The notes under the pieces were generated by a model. It was given only the letters and a program-made list of their open reading frames with translations. It searched no databases and had not been told where the DNA came from. Below are positions 27,101 through 37,600 of a stretch of DNA of 64,000 bases, piece after piece. This stretch comes from Aptenodytes patagonicus (Eukaryota > Chordata > Aves > Sphenisciformes > Spheniscidae). A program made the position numbers and the translations under genes. The number at the start of each line of letters is the position of its first letter. The stretch's first letter is position 1. The DNA lies in the NCBI RefSeq assembly GCF_965638725.1, contig NC_134949.1:39894151-39958150 (forward strand). Direction: 5' to 3'.

Positions 27101-29812
27101 TATTCTGCATTTTCTTTCTACCAGAAGAACTAACACTGTTCTAGAAATATCAAGCAGTGGGCCAGTTTAACAGTCTCAACATTTGTCTCTAACACATTTC
27201 TCCAAATTCTCTGTGTGATATAGAGACTGGCTAATAGGACACTGCAAAACTTTGGGGCAAATTTTTGTATAGGTTAACTTCTGTTACTTTGGAAACCCTA
27301 TATAGGTAGCTAATAATTAAAGTAAAAAAGTGTAATAAGTACGAGGATTCTGCTTTATTGCTTCCTCCTTACTGTGACTGGTTTGGAGATCAAATTGGAG
27401 CACGTTGAACTTGACCAGAAATAAAAAAACAAAATTAGCTGTAAAATGTTGAAGTATCATTCAGAAAATTGAGTGTTTCAAAGATGATAGACTATATTTG
27501 CTTTTCGTAAGTTATAGAATTCTGGTCTTAGTTTAAGATCTGGGAAACAGGATCATATAGTTCTAATTCCAGTACTGTTATAAAAATGATCTCTAATTTT
27601 GCTCAAAGTCGCATTGCCTATGTACATGTATTTCCACATCCATTCAATTGGGATAATATCTACCTACATACCTTCAAGGGTTTTATGAAAATTATAAATA
27701 TTTGTAAAGCACAATATTAAGTGCTGCTGAATCTTCAAAATAGATGGGATGAACAAGTCTATTTATACAGCAATGTCTTAATTGTTTTTTACCTTTTTTC
27801 TTTTTTTTTTTTTTTTTTTTTTAGCTTTCAGGATTTTATAGTGTAACATGGTCCTTAACAAAAACCAAAACCAAACCCAGATCCTGCTTTCTTTTCTGTT
27901 TGTCACTTTGCTTAAAGTTGCAAACTTGGATTGTTAAAATTGCAATGATATATTCTTAAGTTTTTCTTAACCTTTTAAATACTAATTTTATTGCTTGCAG
28001 AGAAATGGATGCTGCAAGGACACCTTTAAGTGAAGCAGAATTTGAAGAAATCATGAATAGAAATAGGGCGATCTCAAGCAGTGCCATTTCGAGAGCTGTA
28101 TCAGATGCCAGTGCTGGTTAGTAAAACTCGATTAATGTATTTGCTATTCTATCCAACTGAAAAGAGTTTATAGTTTTCCTATTAGGAAACTTGCAGCCCT
28201 GAAGCCACATTTTCCTAATAGGAGGCTGAATTTAGGTACAACCTGTGGCTGATTTTGTGCTGTGTTCCAATTAGTTTCTGAGAATGCCTTCTGAGTACTG
28301 ATCTGGACAGTATTTTAATATTTGGGTCTACAGTAATGGCTGGATGGGGGTTGAAGAGAAGATACTCCAAATGGTAATATTATTACAGATAAAAATCTTT
28401 GTTTTAATTTGCAAAATTTTCTGATTGTGATCTTGTATCCTTTTCAGGGGACTATGGAAGTGCTATAGAGACCTTGGTAACTGCAATTTCCTTAATTAAA
28501 CAGTCCAAAGTATCTGCGGATGATCGCTGTAAAGTACTTATTAGCTCTCTTCAGGACTGCCTTCATGGAATTGAGTCCAAGTCTTATGGTTCTGGATCCA
28601 GGTAAAACTTTCCTCTTCCATCTGCCCTTACTTATAAAAGGGAAGGTGTAGCGCGGGACTAGTTCACCAAGAAGAAACTAAGTCATGTAAGAAGCTTAGT
28701 GATTTGCTGAGTTGCACAAGAAATGTGTGAAAGAACCAAATAGGGGTTTCCCGAATTTAGCTGCCTTTTAATTAACCCTCTTTTCAAAATTGATCTGACT
28801 AGCTTAAGTTTAACTCTTAGTTTTATTTAGTATCCTTTCCTATATGGTACTCTTGCAATATGTAGACTTCAAAATAGAATTGTCCTTAGTCAATTAAGAT
28901 GTCCAGTGCATAATTTTTATTAGAATTTGCTATTGAAAATTAAGGTTGAGGATATTTGCCAGTTTTCATTTTGCTTAAAAGTAACTTTCTCCACCCTTGT
29001 CACAGTAGAAATACACTCAAGTTGGGGGAAAAAAAGTTGGGCAGAATGATTTTGCCTGTTGTCCTTTGTCATACAGTCTAAAAATCAGGAGTAGGTAGAT
29101 TTGAAATTCATGGACTCTTCTGCTTAGTACAAATGAGAGATTGACATTTCTTTCAAAACTTAAATAACGGCCGTTTCCGAGTTAGGACAAACACTGAGCC
29201 TCTAGTTCATTTGTATACTGTAGCAGTAGTGTAGTTGGCCTTGAATATTAAAACCACAAAGACGGCTGGTTTTGGCACATACTTTCAGTACACAGATTAG
29301 CAGCCATGTTGTAGTGATCATTTGAGGTACGGTGCATTCCCCCACCTGATTTCAGCCATCTCATCCTCCATTCTGAGTATGTACTTTCTGACTTTTCCTT
29401 GATAGATTAGAAAGCGGATGCACCTTACTGTCTGTAACTGAGTTCTTAGCCACCACCTTTTATACCAGCGATCTTTCATATTATATACAAAAACATACCT
29501 GCATCACAGTGAACAGATATTTCTCTCATATCCTTTTTTGAGGAAATTCATACTCAGAATACAACATTGGCATGCGGATGGCTTTATTTTGAAGAAAAAT
29601 TTAATGAAGTAATTTCTTTTAGAAGACGTGAGCGATCCAGAGAGAGGGACCATAGTAGGTCACGAGAAAAAAGTAGGCGCCACAAATCACGTAGTAGAGA
29701 TCGTCACGATGACTATTATCGGGAAAGAAGCCGTGAAAGAGAGAGGCATCGTGATCGCGACAGAGATCGTGACAGAGAACGAGACAGAGAGAGAGAATAT
29801 CGTCATCGTTAA
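11463..29812 (+). CDS. CPSF6: CPSF6, cleavage and polyadenylation specificity factor subunit 6 (CFIm68), nine coding exons
   Basis: CPSF6 is the large subunit of cleavage factor Im. With NUDT21 (CFIm25) it binds UGUA elements in nuclear pre-mRNA and favours distal poly(A) sites. The joined exons (60, 210, 104, 146, 174, 505, 116, 154 and 190 nt) give 552 residues plus TAA, one more than the common human isoform as I recall it. The order is: acidic N-terminus starting [15 protein letters not shown]; an RRM at about 81-160 with RNP2-like LYIGNL (83-88) and RNP1-like KGFALVGV (124-131); a short RGRG patch; a long proline/glycine-rich region (about 207-400); a conserved helical segment (about 400-488); and an RS/RD/RE-rich tail (490-552) that in mammals binds transportin-3. 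The FG site bound by lentiviral capsid in mammals (PGQPFG) is present at about 280-285. The start codon has a strong context (A at -3, G at +4). All splice sites are GT-AG and frames join cleanly. Confidence 0.97.
11523..20051 (+). other. CPSF6: CPSF6 intron 1
   Basis: An 8.5 kb intron, the longest in the gene. Its first 600 bases belong to the CpG island; the rest is AT-rich. It holds homopolymer runs (10 C at 17430-17439; 18 C at 19823-19840), a G-rich tract with four G runs at 18058-18075, and a degenerate CTAT repeat at about 18289-18352. No nested gene or clear transposon is recognised; open frames such as 12982-13320 and 14692-14952 show no known domains. Confidence 0.8.
19823..19840. 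repeat. 18-base poly-C run
   Basis: Uninterrupted cytosine run in CPSF6 intron 1, 210 bases before exon 2. Confidence 0.95.
20052..20261 (+). CDS. CPSF6: CPSF6 coding exon 2
   Basis: Seventy codons (residues 21-90), from [16 protein letters not shown] to LYIGNLTW; the RRM begins here. Acceptor TTTTAG, donor GTAAGT, phase 0 at both ends. Confidence 0.97.
20262..22170 (+). other. CPSF6: CPSF6 intron 2
   Basis: About 1.9 kb of AT-rich intron with no recognised feature beyond its splice sites. Confidence 0.85.
22171..22274 (+). CDS. CPSF6: CPSF6 coding exon 3
   Basis: 104 nt, residues 91-124 and part of 125, central part of the RRM ([11 protein letters not shown] to QSKG). Acceptor TTTTTCAG, donor GTAAGA. 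Confidence 0.97.
23038..23183 (+). CDS. CPSF6: CPSF6 coding exon 4
   Basis: 146 nt completing the [17 protein letters not shown], then [20 protein letters not shown] and EMQSRK. Acceptor CTTTCAG, donor GTAAGC. The frame stays open past the donor to 23482, so an intron-retaining transcript would carry 99 extra codons. Confidence 0.96.
23184..23895 (+). other. CPSF6: CPSF6 intron 4
   Basis: 712 bases with no repeat or gene recognised. The exon 4 frame is open for its first 300 bases. Confidence 0.85.
23896..24069 (+). CDS. CPSF6: CPSF6 coding exon 5
   Basis: 174 nt encoding the start of the Gly/Pro/Arg-rich linker: [17 protein letters not shown], then NRGRGRFPG and [10 protein letters not shown]. 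Donor GTAAAA. I did not find in the 1.1 kb intron that follows (24070-25183) the extra cassette exon known from the longer human isoform. Confidence 0.95.
24070..25183 (+). other. CPSF6: CPSF6 intron 5
   Basis: 1.1 kb, AT-rich, ending in a long T-rich tract (about 25150-25183) that serves as the polypyrimidine tract for exon 6. Confidence 0.85.
25184..25688 (+). CDS. CPSF6: CPSF6 coding exon 6 (proline-rich region)
   Basis: 505 nt, residues 232-399, almost wholly Pro/Gly-rich. It includes [14 protein letters not shown], the region that in mammals contacts the FG-binding pocket of lentiviral capsid; the key Phe falls at residue 284 here. The donor is GTGAGT. Proline codons make both strands open, so minus-strand frames at 25276-25582 are shadows. 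Confidence 0.96.
25689..28000 (+). other. CPSF6: CPSF6 intron 6
   Basis: 2.3 kb. At 25788-25845 there is a stretch (AGGGCTGGAAGGGAT...) resembling the 3' end of an old CR1-type LINE on the minus strand, but it is short and diverged. A run of about 20 T lies near 27800-27822. Nothing else recognised. Confidence 0.7.
28001..28116 (+). CDS. CPSF6: CPSF6 coding exon 7
   Basis: 116 nt encoding [20 protein letters not shown] through AVSDASA, a conserved non-repetitive segment between the proline-rich and RS regions. Acceptor TTGCAG, donor GTTAGT. Confidence 0.97.
28177..28223 (+). repeat. 13-bp perfect inverted repeat in CPSF6 intron 7
   Basis: TCCTATTAGGAAA at 28177-28189 is repeated as its exact reverse complement at 28211-28223, with a 21-base loop. 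It lies 60 bases downstream of the exon 7 donor and could form a hairpin in the pre-mRNA. Confidence 0.8.
28448..28601 (+). CDS. CPSF6: CPSF6 coding exon 8
   Basis: 154 nt encoding [20 protein letters not shown] through [18 protein letters not shown] and SYGSGS; mostly helical and strongly conserved. Acceptor TTTTCAG, donor GTAAAA. Confidence 0.97.
28602..29622 (+). other. CPSF6: CPSF6 intron 8
   Basis: 1.0 kb, AT-rich, nothing recognised beyond splice sites. Confidence 0.85.
29623..29812 (+). CDS. CPSF6: CPSF6 coding exon 9 (RS-like tail) and stop
   Basis: Residues 490-552, rich in alternating Arg with Ser, Asp and Glu, ending EREYRHR and TAA at 29810-29812. Acceptor TTCTTTTAG. The exon itself runs five bases past the stop to a GTGAGC donor at 29818, so a further splice occurs in the 3' UTR. 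Confidence 0.96.
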
Positions 29813-29958
29813 AGAAGGTGAGCATTTGTTTCGTGTTCTTGAACTTTACTGTTACTGACTTACTAAAAGTAACTACTCTAGGTTTGGGATTATTTACACT
29901 ATTAATAGCTGCATTTAAATGGTCCTGCAGTATGTACTGAATCACTTTCTTCTTGCAG

Positions 29959-29976
29959 CATCTGACATGAACATAG
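29959..29976 (+). other. CPSF6: Possible 18-nt CPSF6 3' UTR micro-exon
   Basis: After the 141-base intron that follows the stop codon there is an acceptor (TTCTTCTTGCAG). Only 18 bases later comes a near-perfect donor, TAG|GTAAGT (29977-29982). Either the last exon simply continues through it, or the transcript has an 18-nt untranslated micro-exon spliced to something further downstream. Both readings fit the sequence. Confidence 0.4.
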
Positions 29977-32900
29977 GTAAGTGACGACAGGTAACTGGTC
30001 TTGGGAGGGAGGGAGTATTTGTGTGATTATCTTCTGCAGTTTGCATGCTGCCTTTTTGATTTTAGGTAGTATTAATGTTTGCAGTTTTTATGAAATGCAA
30101 TTAAACCAATTCTTAAAAAAGCAGTAAGCCAGACTGATAAGTCTGCTCTCTTTGTTATCTTAGAAGATTATATTAAATTTATGGTTGTATTTCTTATTTG
30201 TATTTTAAAATACTAATTTTGTATTTTAAAATCTACTTGTGTAAGGACGGCAGCACTGAGCCCTTCATATGTCATGTGTGGATTATTTCAATTTAGGAAA
30301 CACATGTACATACAGTTGCTGTCCTTGCACACGTATGGCGTTGTTTTGGGTTTTGGTTTGTGTTTTTTTTTTCCAGTGAGTTTTACTCAAATTCAGGAAA
30401 TATAGCCTGACTTTGCTCTTTATTTTATGAACTGTGACCTGTCAATATCTTCCGCCTTCTAGCTAAATTCAGGTGTTATCTTCAATAAGATTTATGTTCA
30501 GTTGTTCCCCACCACCCTGATTTTTCATTCCCTCCCCCCTCTGATAGTAAAGTCATTTTCTGAAGACTAGTAAACAAATGTATGACGCAAGGATTGTTTC
30601 TTTTCTGGTTGTTCACAAACTAATTTGTTCTTTTATTTCATATATCTGCAGTCTTGCATGCATCAAATGTCTAGATAGCTACAGAGTAGCATGCTAAAAA
30701 ATACTTTTTTCAGTGTACTGCTGAGAGCTTTAAAATACATAGAAATGTTCATCACGTTATATAATGTGCCATTTTGAGGATTGGGAATTCAAGCTACCCA
30801 TGATTCCTTATATTTGACAGTTGGGTAAAACCCTACCTGTTAGTTTCTCTGCAGTCGTCTTTTTCCCCTTTTAGAAGAATTTCGCACTACATCTACATTA
30901 AAATTGAAGCTTGCAGACTCGCCTGTCTGCCCAACTTCCATTTCTTACATTTACCCTCAGATTTAGTTTCCAGATTTGCATGTGGTATTTATTCATGGAG
31001 CTGATTTACAGAAGTTAAATAGAGCAAAAACTTTTTAGAAATCATATGAAATGTAGTATACTCCTAAGTGAAAATATAATTTTGTATTAGTTAAACATCA
31101 GTTTTTCAGTCAGGCTTTTGTGTCACTGACTCCTTTTGGAGAGAACAAATTCTGATACTAAATGCTCTAGTCTATTGAGTATTCAGTGGGATGTTGTCTT
31201 TGGTTCATATACTAACAGGGACACACAAAGCAGTAATCGACCTAGAGAAGGAAAGTCAAAGACTTAAGTAGGAAGGTGAAACGTGGCAGCTGAAATAAAG
31301 TTGGCAGTCTATATCTGTTAATGCCACTTTTTGTCATAAAAAATGGATTGCTAGAAATATTTCTGCAATTGCATAAAAGTAGCAACTGTGGTTCTTAATT
31401 GTAAAATATCAGAACATAGAAGTACAGATTTAACAAAAGTAAATGTAGTTTCTTTTGTTGAACTGGATTTTTGCCTTTTATGATAAACGAGTATTTGTGA
31501 TATTTGCAAATAGTTGTTATTAATAGGAGGTAACCATTGAGCCAAGTGATGGATGCTTTTCCAGAGTCTTTTCCAGAGTGTTTTCCTTCTGATGGAGATG
31601 AGCAAGCCATACTAAAAATGGTTAATAACCTGGAATTTAAGATAATTTTTTTTACCCTTGGCATACTTTATTAATCTAGCTTTAATTTTTGTTGTGCATG
31701 TAGATAAGGAGTTTCTGTGCCAAGTACAGGTTCCCTACCCTGTCACCCCAAGAAAACGCATCAAATAGCATTAGGTTGCATTTTATAATTTCCAAAGCAC
31801 AATTTTAAAATGAGACTGTGGTTTCAGTCTCAATTCAGGTGGGATTTATATATGCAACTTCTTTTAACTTTGTTGTGTGCTGGGACTTCTCTTTTTTTTC
31901 AGAGGGGTTGCGTAGGTAAGATTCCCTTGTGCAAAAAAGAAAATAGGTCCTAAATACTTGATTTAAAGGGCAAATTTAGTATTCTGCATGTAAATGAAAG
32001 CATTTGGTATTTTTTTAAAGTTAAGTTGTAAACATTTTGTCTTGTTGCTGTCTTAATGAAGAAGGGCTTTATTGTAGTTTTGGGTTTTTATATATATATA
32101 CACATACATATAAAAGAAATACAGTTATCTCCTGGTTTGTATGTTTCATTTTCACTAAGATGTATGTTGCCATACATTTTTTTGTTTCATTCTTTACATT
32201 GATTAATATTCATAAACGGATTTAACAGTCTCAGTCATTTAATAAATATCAGCAGTGCTGAAAAGAGTTACTCCCCATATTACTGTGTTTTGCCAGATAA
32301 CATGAAGTTGCCTCTGTGCCTGCAACCTATGAATGGCACTTATACTTCTCTTTATTGTGTACCTATAGTCATAACTGTGATACTGTACTGGCATTTTTTT
32401 AAGTGTTACACATCTAGTTTAGAAGGATTTTAAAGGTCCATTGTGAACATTTTTGTATACAGTGAAATTCAGTTTGTACTGTACTACATTTATAGAGATG
32501 GGTTAAATTGGAATAACTTACCAAATGTGTTTATAATAACAACACTCTATTAAAAGTTTAGATGTACCATAGCAGGTATTTACACTTCTGTTTGTACACT
32601 TCATGATTTAAAATTAAATTCTTGCAAGATTTTGTACCTTCACTTGAGTAAGGCTTCATGTACATTGATAATCCACTCTACAGAGTTACTATGAACTGAA
32701 TGTTCCCTTGAAACATCTTACCTTTGCTTGTAGAAAGCCTATAGATATAAAAGAGAACAATAGATTTAAGACAAATCTAACCTGTATTAGTCAAGAAAAC
32801 TTAGTCCAACAGAATGATACTTAGAAGGATTAACATCAAAATTAATGTGTACAAACAGAATAGTAATGTAACTTCATCAGCATGAGTCCTGACTTTTTTT

Positions 32901-34638
32901 TTAGACAGAACTATTTTTTTTTTCTAGTTTAACTGATACTCAATGATGTATTTCTAGCTGATACATTGTCCCAATCTTAATCTGTCTGAATTTCTATAAC
33001 TGCTGAATGTTAAGTTTTTCATTTTATGTTTTTGTTATTGGGTTGATTGCTTATTTCCTATTTAAACTGGATTTGGACTGAATTGCAAAGACAAAAACAC
33101 TAACATTGTAACAGTTGATATGTATGTAGACTTTGTACTCCATATTTCATGTTTTTTCTCTGATTTTTCTGCTCTCAAACCACTGTAAGCAAAATAATTT
33201 AAAGTCTAATGTACTTCTGAGGCTCATATGCTTCTTCAAAAACTGCTCTCAGCTCTCTGAAATAGTTTCAGCTTTGGAGTGATCTAAGAACTAACATGGT
33301 TGGGATTTTTTTGGTGTCAGTAGGAGGGGAAATGTTACTGATAGTTTAAGTAATATTCATTCTATTTTTGCTTGTATAAGTAGGAACTGTCCTGTAACAG
33401 TGTGTTAGCAACCACTTAAACATCAAGTGAAGTATGAAATTAGTCTTTTAAGAAACCTTGTAAATTAATAGGAAAATGCCTATTTTTTGTATGTTATTTT
33501 AATAATAAGCTTCTAGTTAATAATGGAATTTTAAGTGAATCATGTGGTAGCATTGTTCAAGACCTGGGTATGTGTGCCTGTCTAGGATTATTTCAGATCT
33601 TCTTAATATTAAGCTATTATGAACGTTATTTACCTAATCTCTCTTTTTTAAAATGTGTATTTTTGAGGAAGCACATATGTGGGGCTGGCACTATTCTGTC
33701 GCATCTGGCATTCATCAGAGAAATCATGCTTTGTGCAGCTGATTCAGTATTTGAAATCCACCATAGAGTGAAAGAGGCAAGCAGTGCCACTGTTCTATGC
33801 GCTTCTTAAAGCCTATTTTATGGCTACGCTGGTGCTTTACAGAAATACATAGTTTGTTTCTTAATGTTCAGTGATTTCTCTCATTTTCTTGAGGGTGATA
33901 ACATGTTTCAAAAAACAAACTAAAAATCTTATGCTATTGTTTATTTTCAAATGCATAAATGCGTAACTTAAATTTTTTCCATGAACATGTTGCTGTAATT
34001 TTGTTGCCTTCTGAGGTGTCTGTAGACACGCTTATATTTTTGTGTTCCCCACATCCTGTGCTTTTTTCTTTTGTTTGTGAAATCACTAGTATTGACAAAT
34101 TTGAGCTGTGTGAAAGTTCCCCAAGAAACTTTAAGGCTTTATAGCATTTGAAACATAAAGAAGTTACTTGAAGTCAAAATGTTGGTTTGATGCAGTGTTC
34201 TCCAAAGAATGAACAAATTCTGTTTTGGGTTTTTTTTTTTCTTTTGCTCATTGTGGTTTGAGAACTAAGATTTCTTTTTACAAAAAAAAAAGATAATTGA
34301 GAGAGAGACCTTCATTTTTATGTTTTCCTGTGGCAGCCTGATCTACCTTTTTGTGTCTTCCTCATATATTAATGTGAAAGATACTTGCCAATAATTCACA
34401 TCATCTTAATTTGTAAACTAAAGATTGAGTTTTCTGAACACACCTCTCTGTTCATCCGTTATTTTTGGTGAATAGGCAGGCTGGGATAGTAGGAGAAAGA
34501 CATATGATGAATGAAACTAGTTTGGGAGCGTTCTTCTTCCCGTGTAAAATTATTTATAAAGTCAGAAAATTGTTCTGGTGTTGATCTTAAATTATACACT
34601 GAGATTGAACAAAGATACCAGGTAAGTACACTAATAAC

Positions 34639-34657
34639 GGGGGGGGGGGGGGGGGGG
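34639..34657. repeat. 19-base poly-G run
   Basis: Uninterrupted guanine run in the AT-rich region downstream of CPSF6. Confidence 0.95.
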
Positions 34658-37600
34658 ATATGCAACAAATGGAAGAAGGTGCGAGTGGTGGTAAAATAGT
34701 CTGTTTGTACATGTATGATGAAGAGAATCACATATGTCTATCAGCTTACACACAGAAAGACAAATATAGAGTCAAGCTTGAAATTCCTTTCTCACTGTGT
34801 TATAGCTAAAGCATCACAGTATTTGGAGGTTTGTGATGTTCTGGAATGTAGGTTAAGTTAAAACAAATTTTGGCTTTCGAGCTGATACTTTCTGTGGGAT
34901 TTTTGCTTTGTGTATTTTTTTTTTCTTTATGTATAGAATAAAATAAAGGTGAATTACATGAAGTAATTCTTAGGAGCTATTAGGATATAATGACAAATGT
35001 GTATTATGCATTTTACTGAAATGTGACCATGTTGGGAGATTGAAATTCAATCTCTGAAAATATCAGAAATTACTACACTACTATAAACTTGATGGGTATA
35101 TGCACATACAGCTTTAAACTCCTGTAGAATTTTCACACTTCTAATAACTGTTTAAAGCTTTTATATGCTTATTTGGATAATTGGAATTAAAGGAAAAAAT
35201 TAGAGTTGCTACTGCAAGATGCTTTTTTTATATTTAAGAAATCTATTGGTTTTTGTTGTAAGAGTCTGTCTTTGTGAAAAACAATGCTCAAGTTGCATCT
35301 TGCATAAATACAAAAATGTTTGATCACTTAATTTCTGGGATTTGATTTGTGAAATGTTCTGGCATAAACCCCTAACTTTTAAACCACAAAATAACTATTT
35401 AACAGATAAGTCTGAAATTTGGGTTTTATTAGTAGAAATGCTGAGAAACTGATTCCTGTATGGTGTTAAATTGTACAAACCTAACACATGCTCAGGACTG
35501 ATAGCTTATATGAGCTTGAGGCAGATTGAAAACAGCATTGCCAAGAAGTACTGACTAGAGGTGTAATCTTTTTTTTTTTTTTGAAGTTGTTTCTTAATTC
35601 AATATTCTACTTGATTGTAGAATACTGAAAAGGGCTGAGCATGAAGGTATAATCCATACAGATTTATTTCTTCCTTTTGGAACCACAAAGGTTTCTGGTT
35701 TTGCCAAGGTATAGTGGCAGAATACTTGAAACCAAAATGTACACCACTTTGGATTTTAGTTGGTCGTGTTTTTCAAGATGAAGGTTCAGTGTGGTGCTGA
35801 CCATCTTAAGAGCCCTATATTGAAAAGCAGTAATCTTAAATCCAGTTTATCATGCGTTCTTTGAAGTTCCTGTAGTTCCACAAGTACCCTTACAAATCTA
35901 GTAAATTATTCCCAGGAACTGAAGCTTTCTTATGCTAGTAGTATAAATCATATATATGGTGCTTTGGATCTGTTAACTGTCGCCACAGAAGTGATAAAGA
36001 TCCATAATTCTTGCCGCAGCAATTGTATGATGAGAGCAGCAAATTCTGACATGCAGTCTCACAGCTGTCATATACTTACTTTCTCCGCTAAAAAACTGAG
36101 ATTCTTCCCTGTCTGTTTGTGCTAACTTAGCTTGCAACTCTGAACACATCTTGTGGCGGCAGCACTTTGTCACTTTGCTACTAATTAATTTTAAAAGTAC
36201 GTAACACCTCTGGAAATTTTGGTCTCTGGGGAAGGAACTTCCCAAAAAGTAGTTACTGGTTGATACATTCATGACTTGGGAACAAAATCTGCGAATAAGA
36301 AAAGATATTCCAGTCCCTGCTTTGGATTTGGATTAGTTTATGTGCATACTGTACTGTATAGAGCCTACTTGGTTATACGGGGTTTTTTTAAAGTTGTTAT
36401 TAACAGTCAGTTTGAGGAAAGGAAGAAGAAATGTGTCAATTGTTCATGCAAAAATTGAGTACTTTGTCTTCCCAACTGCTTTGAAATTATTAAACTGGTA
36501 GAAGAATATTTGACAGCTGTGTACTGGTGCACGTTCATGAAATTGCTCCTCTAAATGTCTTGTTTTTCAAGTGAACAATTTAATGTGTTGGTTTTTTGAA
36601 CAATTTGATTTAAACTATTTTGAAATTATTGAATGTTGAAATTGTGAATTATTAATGAAATGAAGATAGCTAATTGTTTTGTAATGGAATTCAACTGAAA
36701 TCCAGTGTATGGAATTATACCATCCCAAATATTTTGTGAACTCTTACAGTAATTAACTCTGAATGGTGTGGTTCCTTAATTTGCCAAAATAGATGAGAGT
36801 AGGAAGTAGGGCTTGAGGTTTTTTCTAGGGCAAGTAGGCGAGGACACCTGCAAATCTATATTGTATTATTTCAAAAGTGGGTTCTTGTGGTTAAACTGCA
36901 AGCGTGTATTTTTAGATGTGTGAAGACCATCCTGCTTGCCACTAGTCAAAATTTTGAAGTACTGGTATCAGATTCTGTGCACTTTCAAATGTTACTGAGC
37001 TGTGAGCCATCCACTTCATTATACAATCAGTGCATTACTTAAATGTCAAACCAGCTTAAAACGTCTGTAAGTGGGCAGGTAAAAATGTAAAAGTCTAGTT
37101 GTGGCAAAATTACCTTACGTGCTTGTTGGTTTACTCTTGCAGAATGCATACTTTAGGAAATGTTCTATATAAATGTTTCCATCAGTCACAGGAACAGTAG
37201 CTATTTCTTTCTTTATCATTCAATACTTCAACTGTGAAATTTATGTTCTTTCAACTTTGTTGTACAACAACATTAATTTTATTTTTAACTATTGTACTAG
37301 AAAACAATTCCGTGCACAAACAAGTAGCTACTGCTTCTGGGTATTTTGTGTTAGTTTATATTATGGTGAAGTAGATGCACGACTTGTGTATGTATAGATA
37401 AGCCAACAATTTTCTGTGTATTATGGGGATTAGCAAAATCTACATCACAAATTTTGACACATTACAGCTGAAGGAAGAGGAACAGCGTGCAAGACAAGAT
37501 ACAGTCTTCAAGGAACGATGCTTGTCCAGCAGTTTGCTTCATGTGATTGAACTGAGCCTGTAAGGATTCATGGATAAAATGAACAGGAATAGATCTGAAT

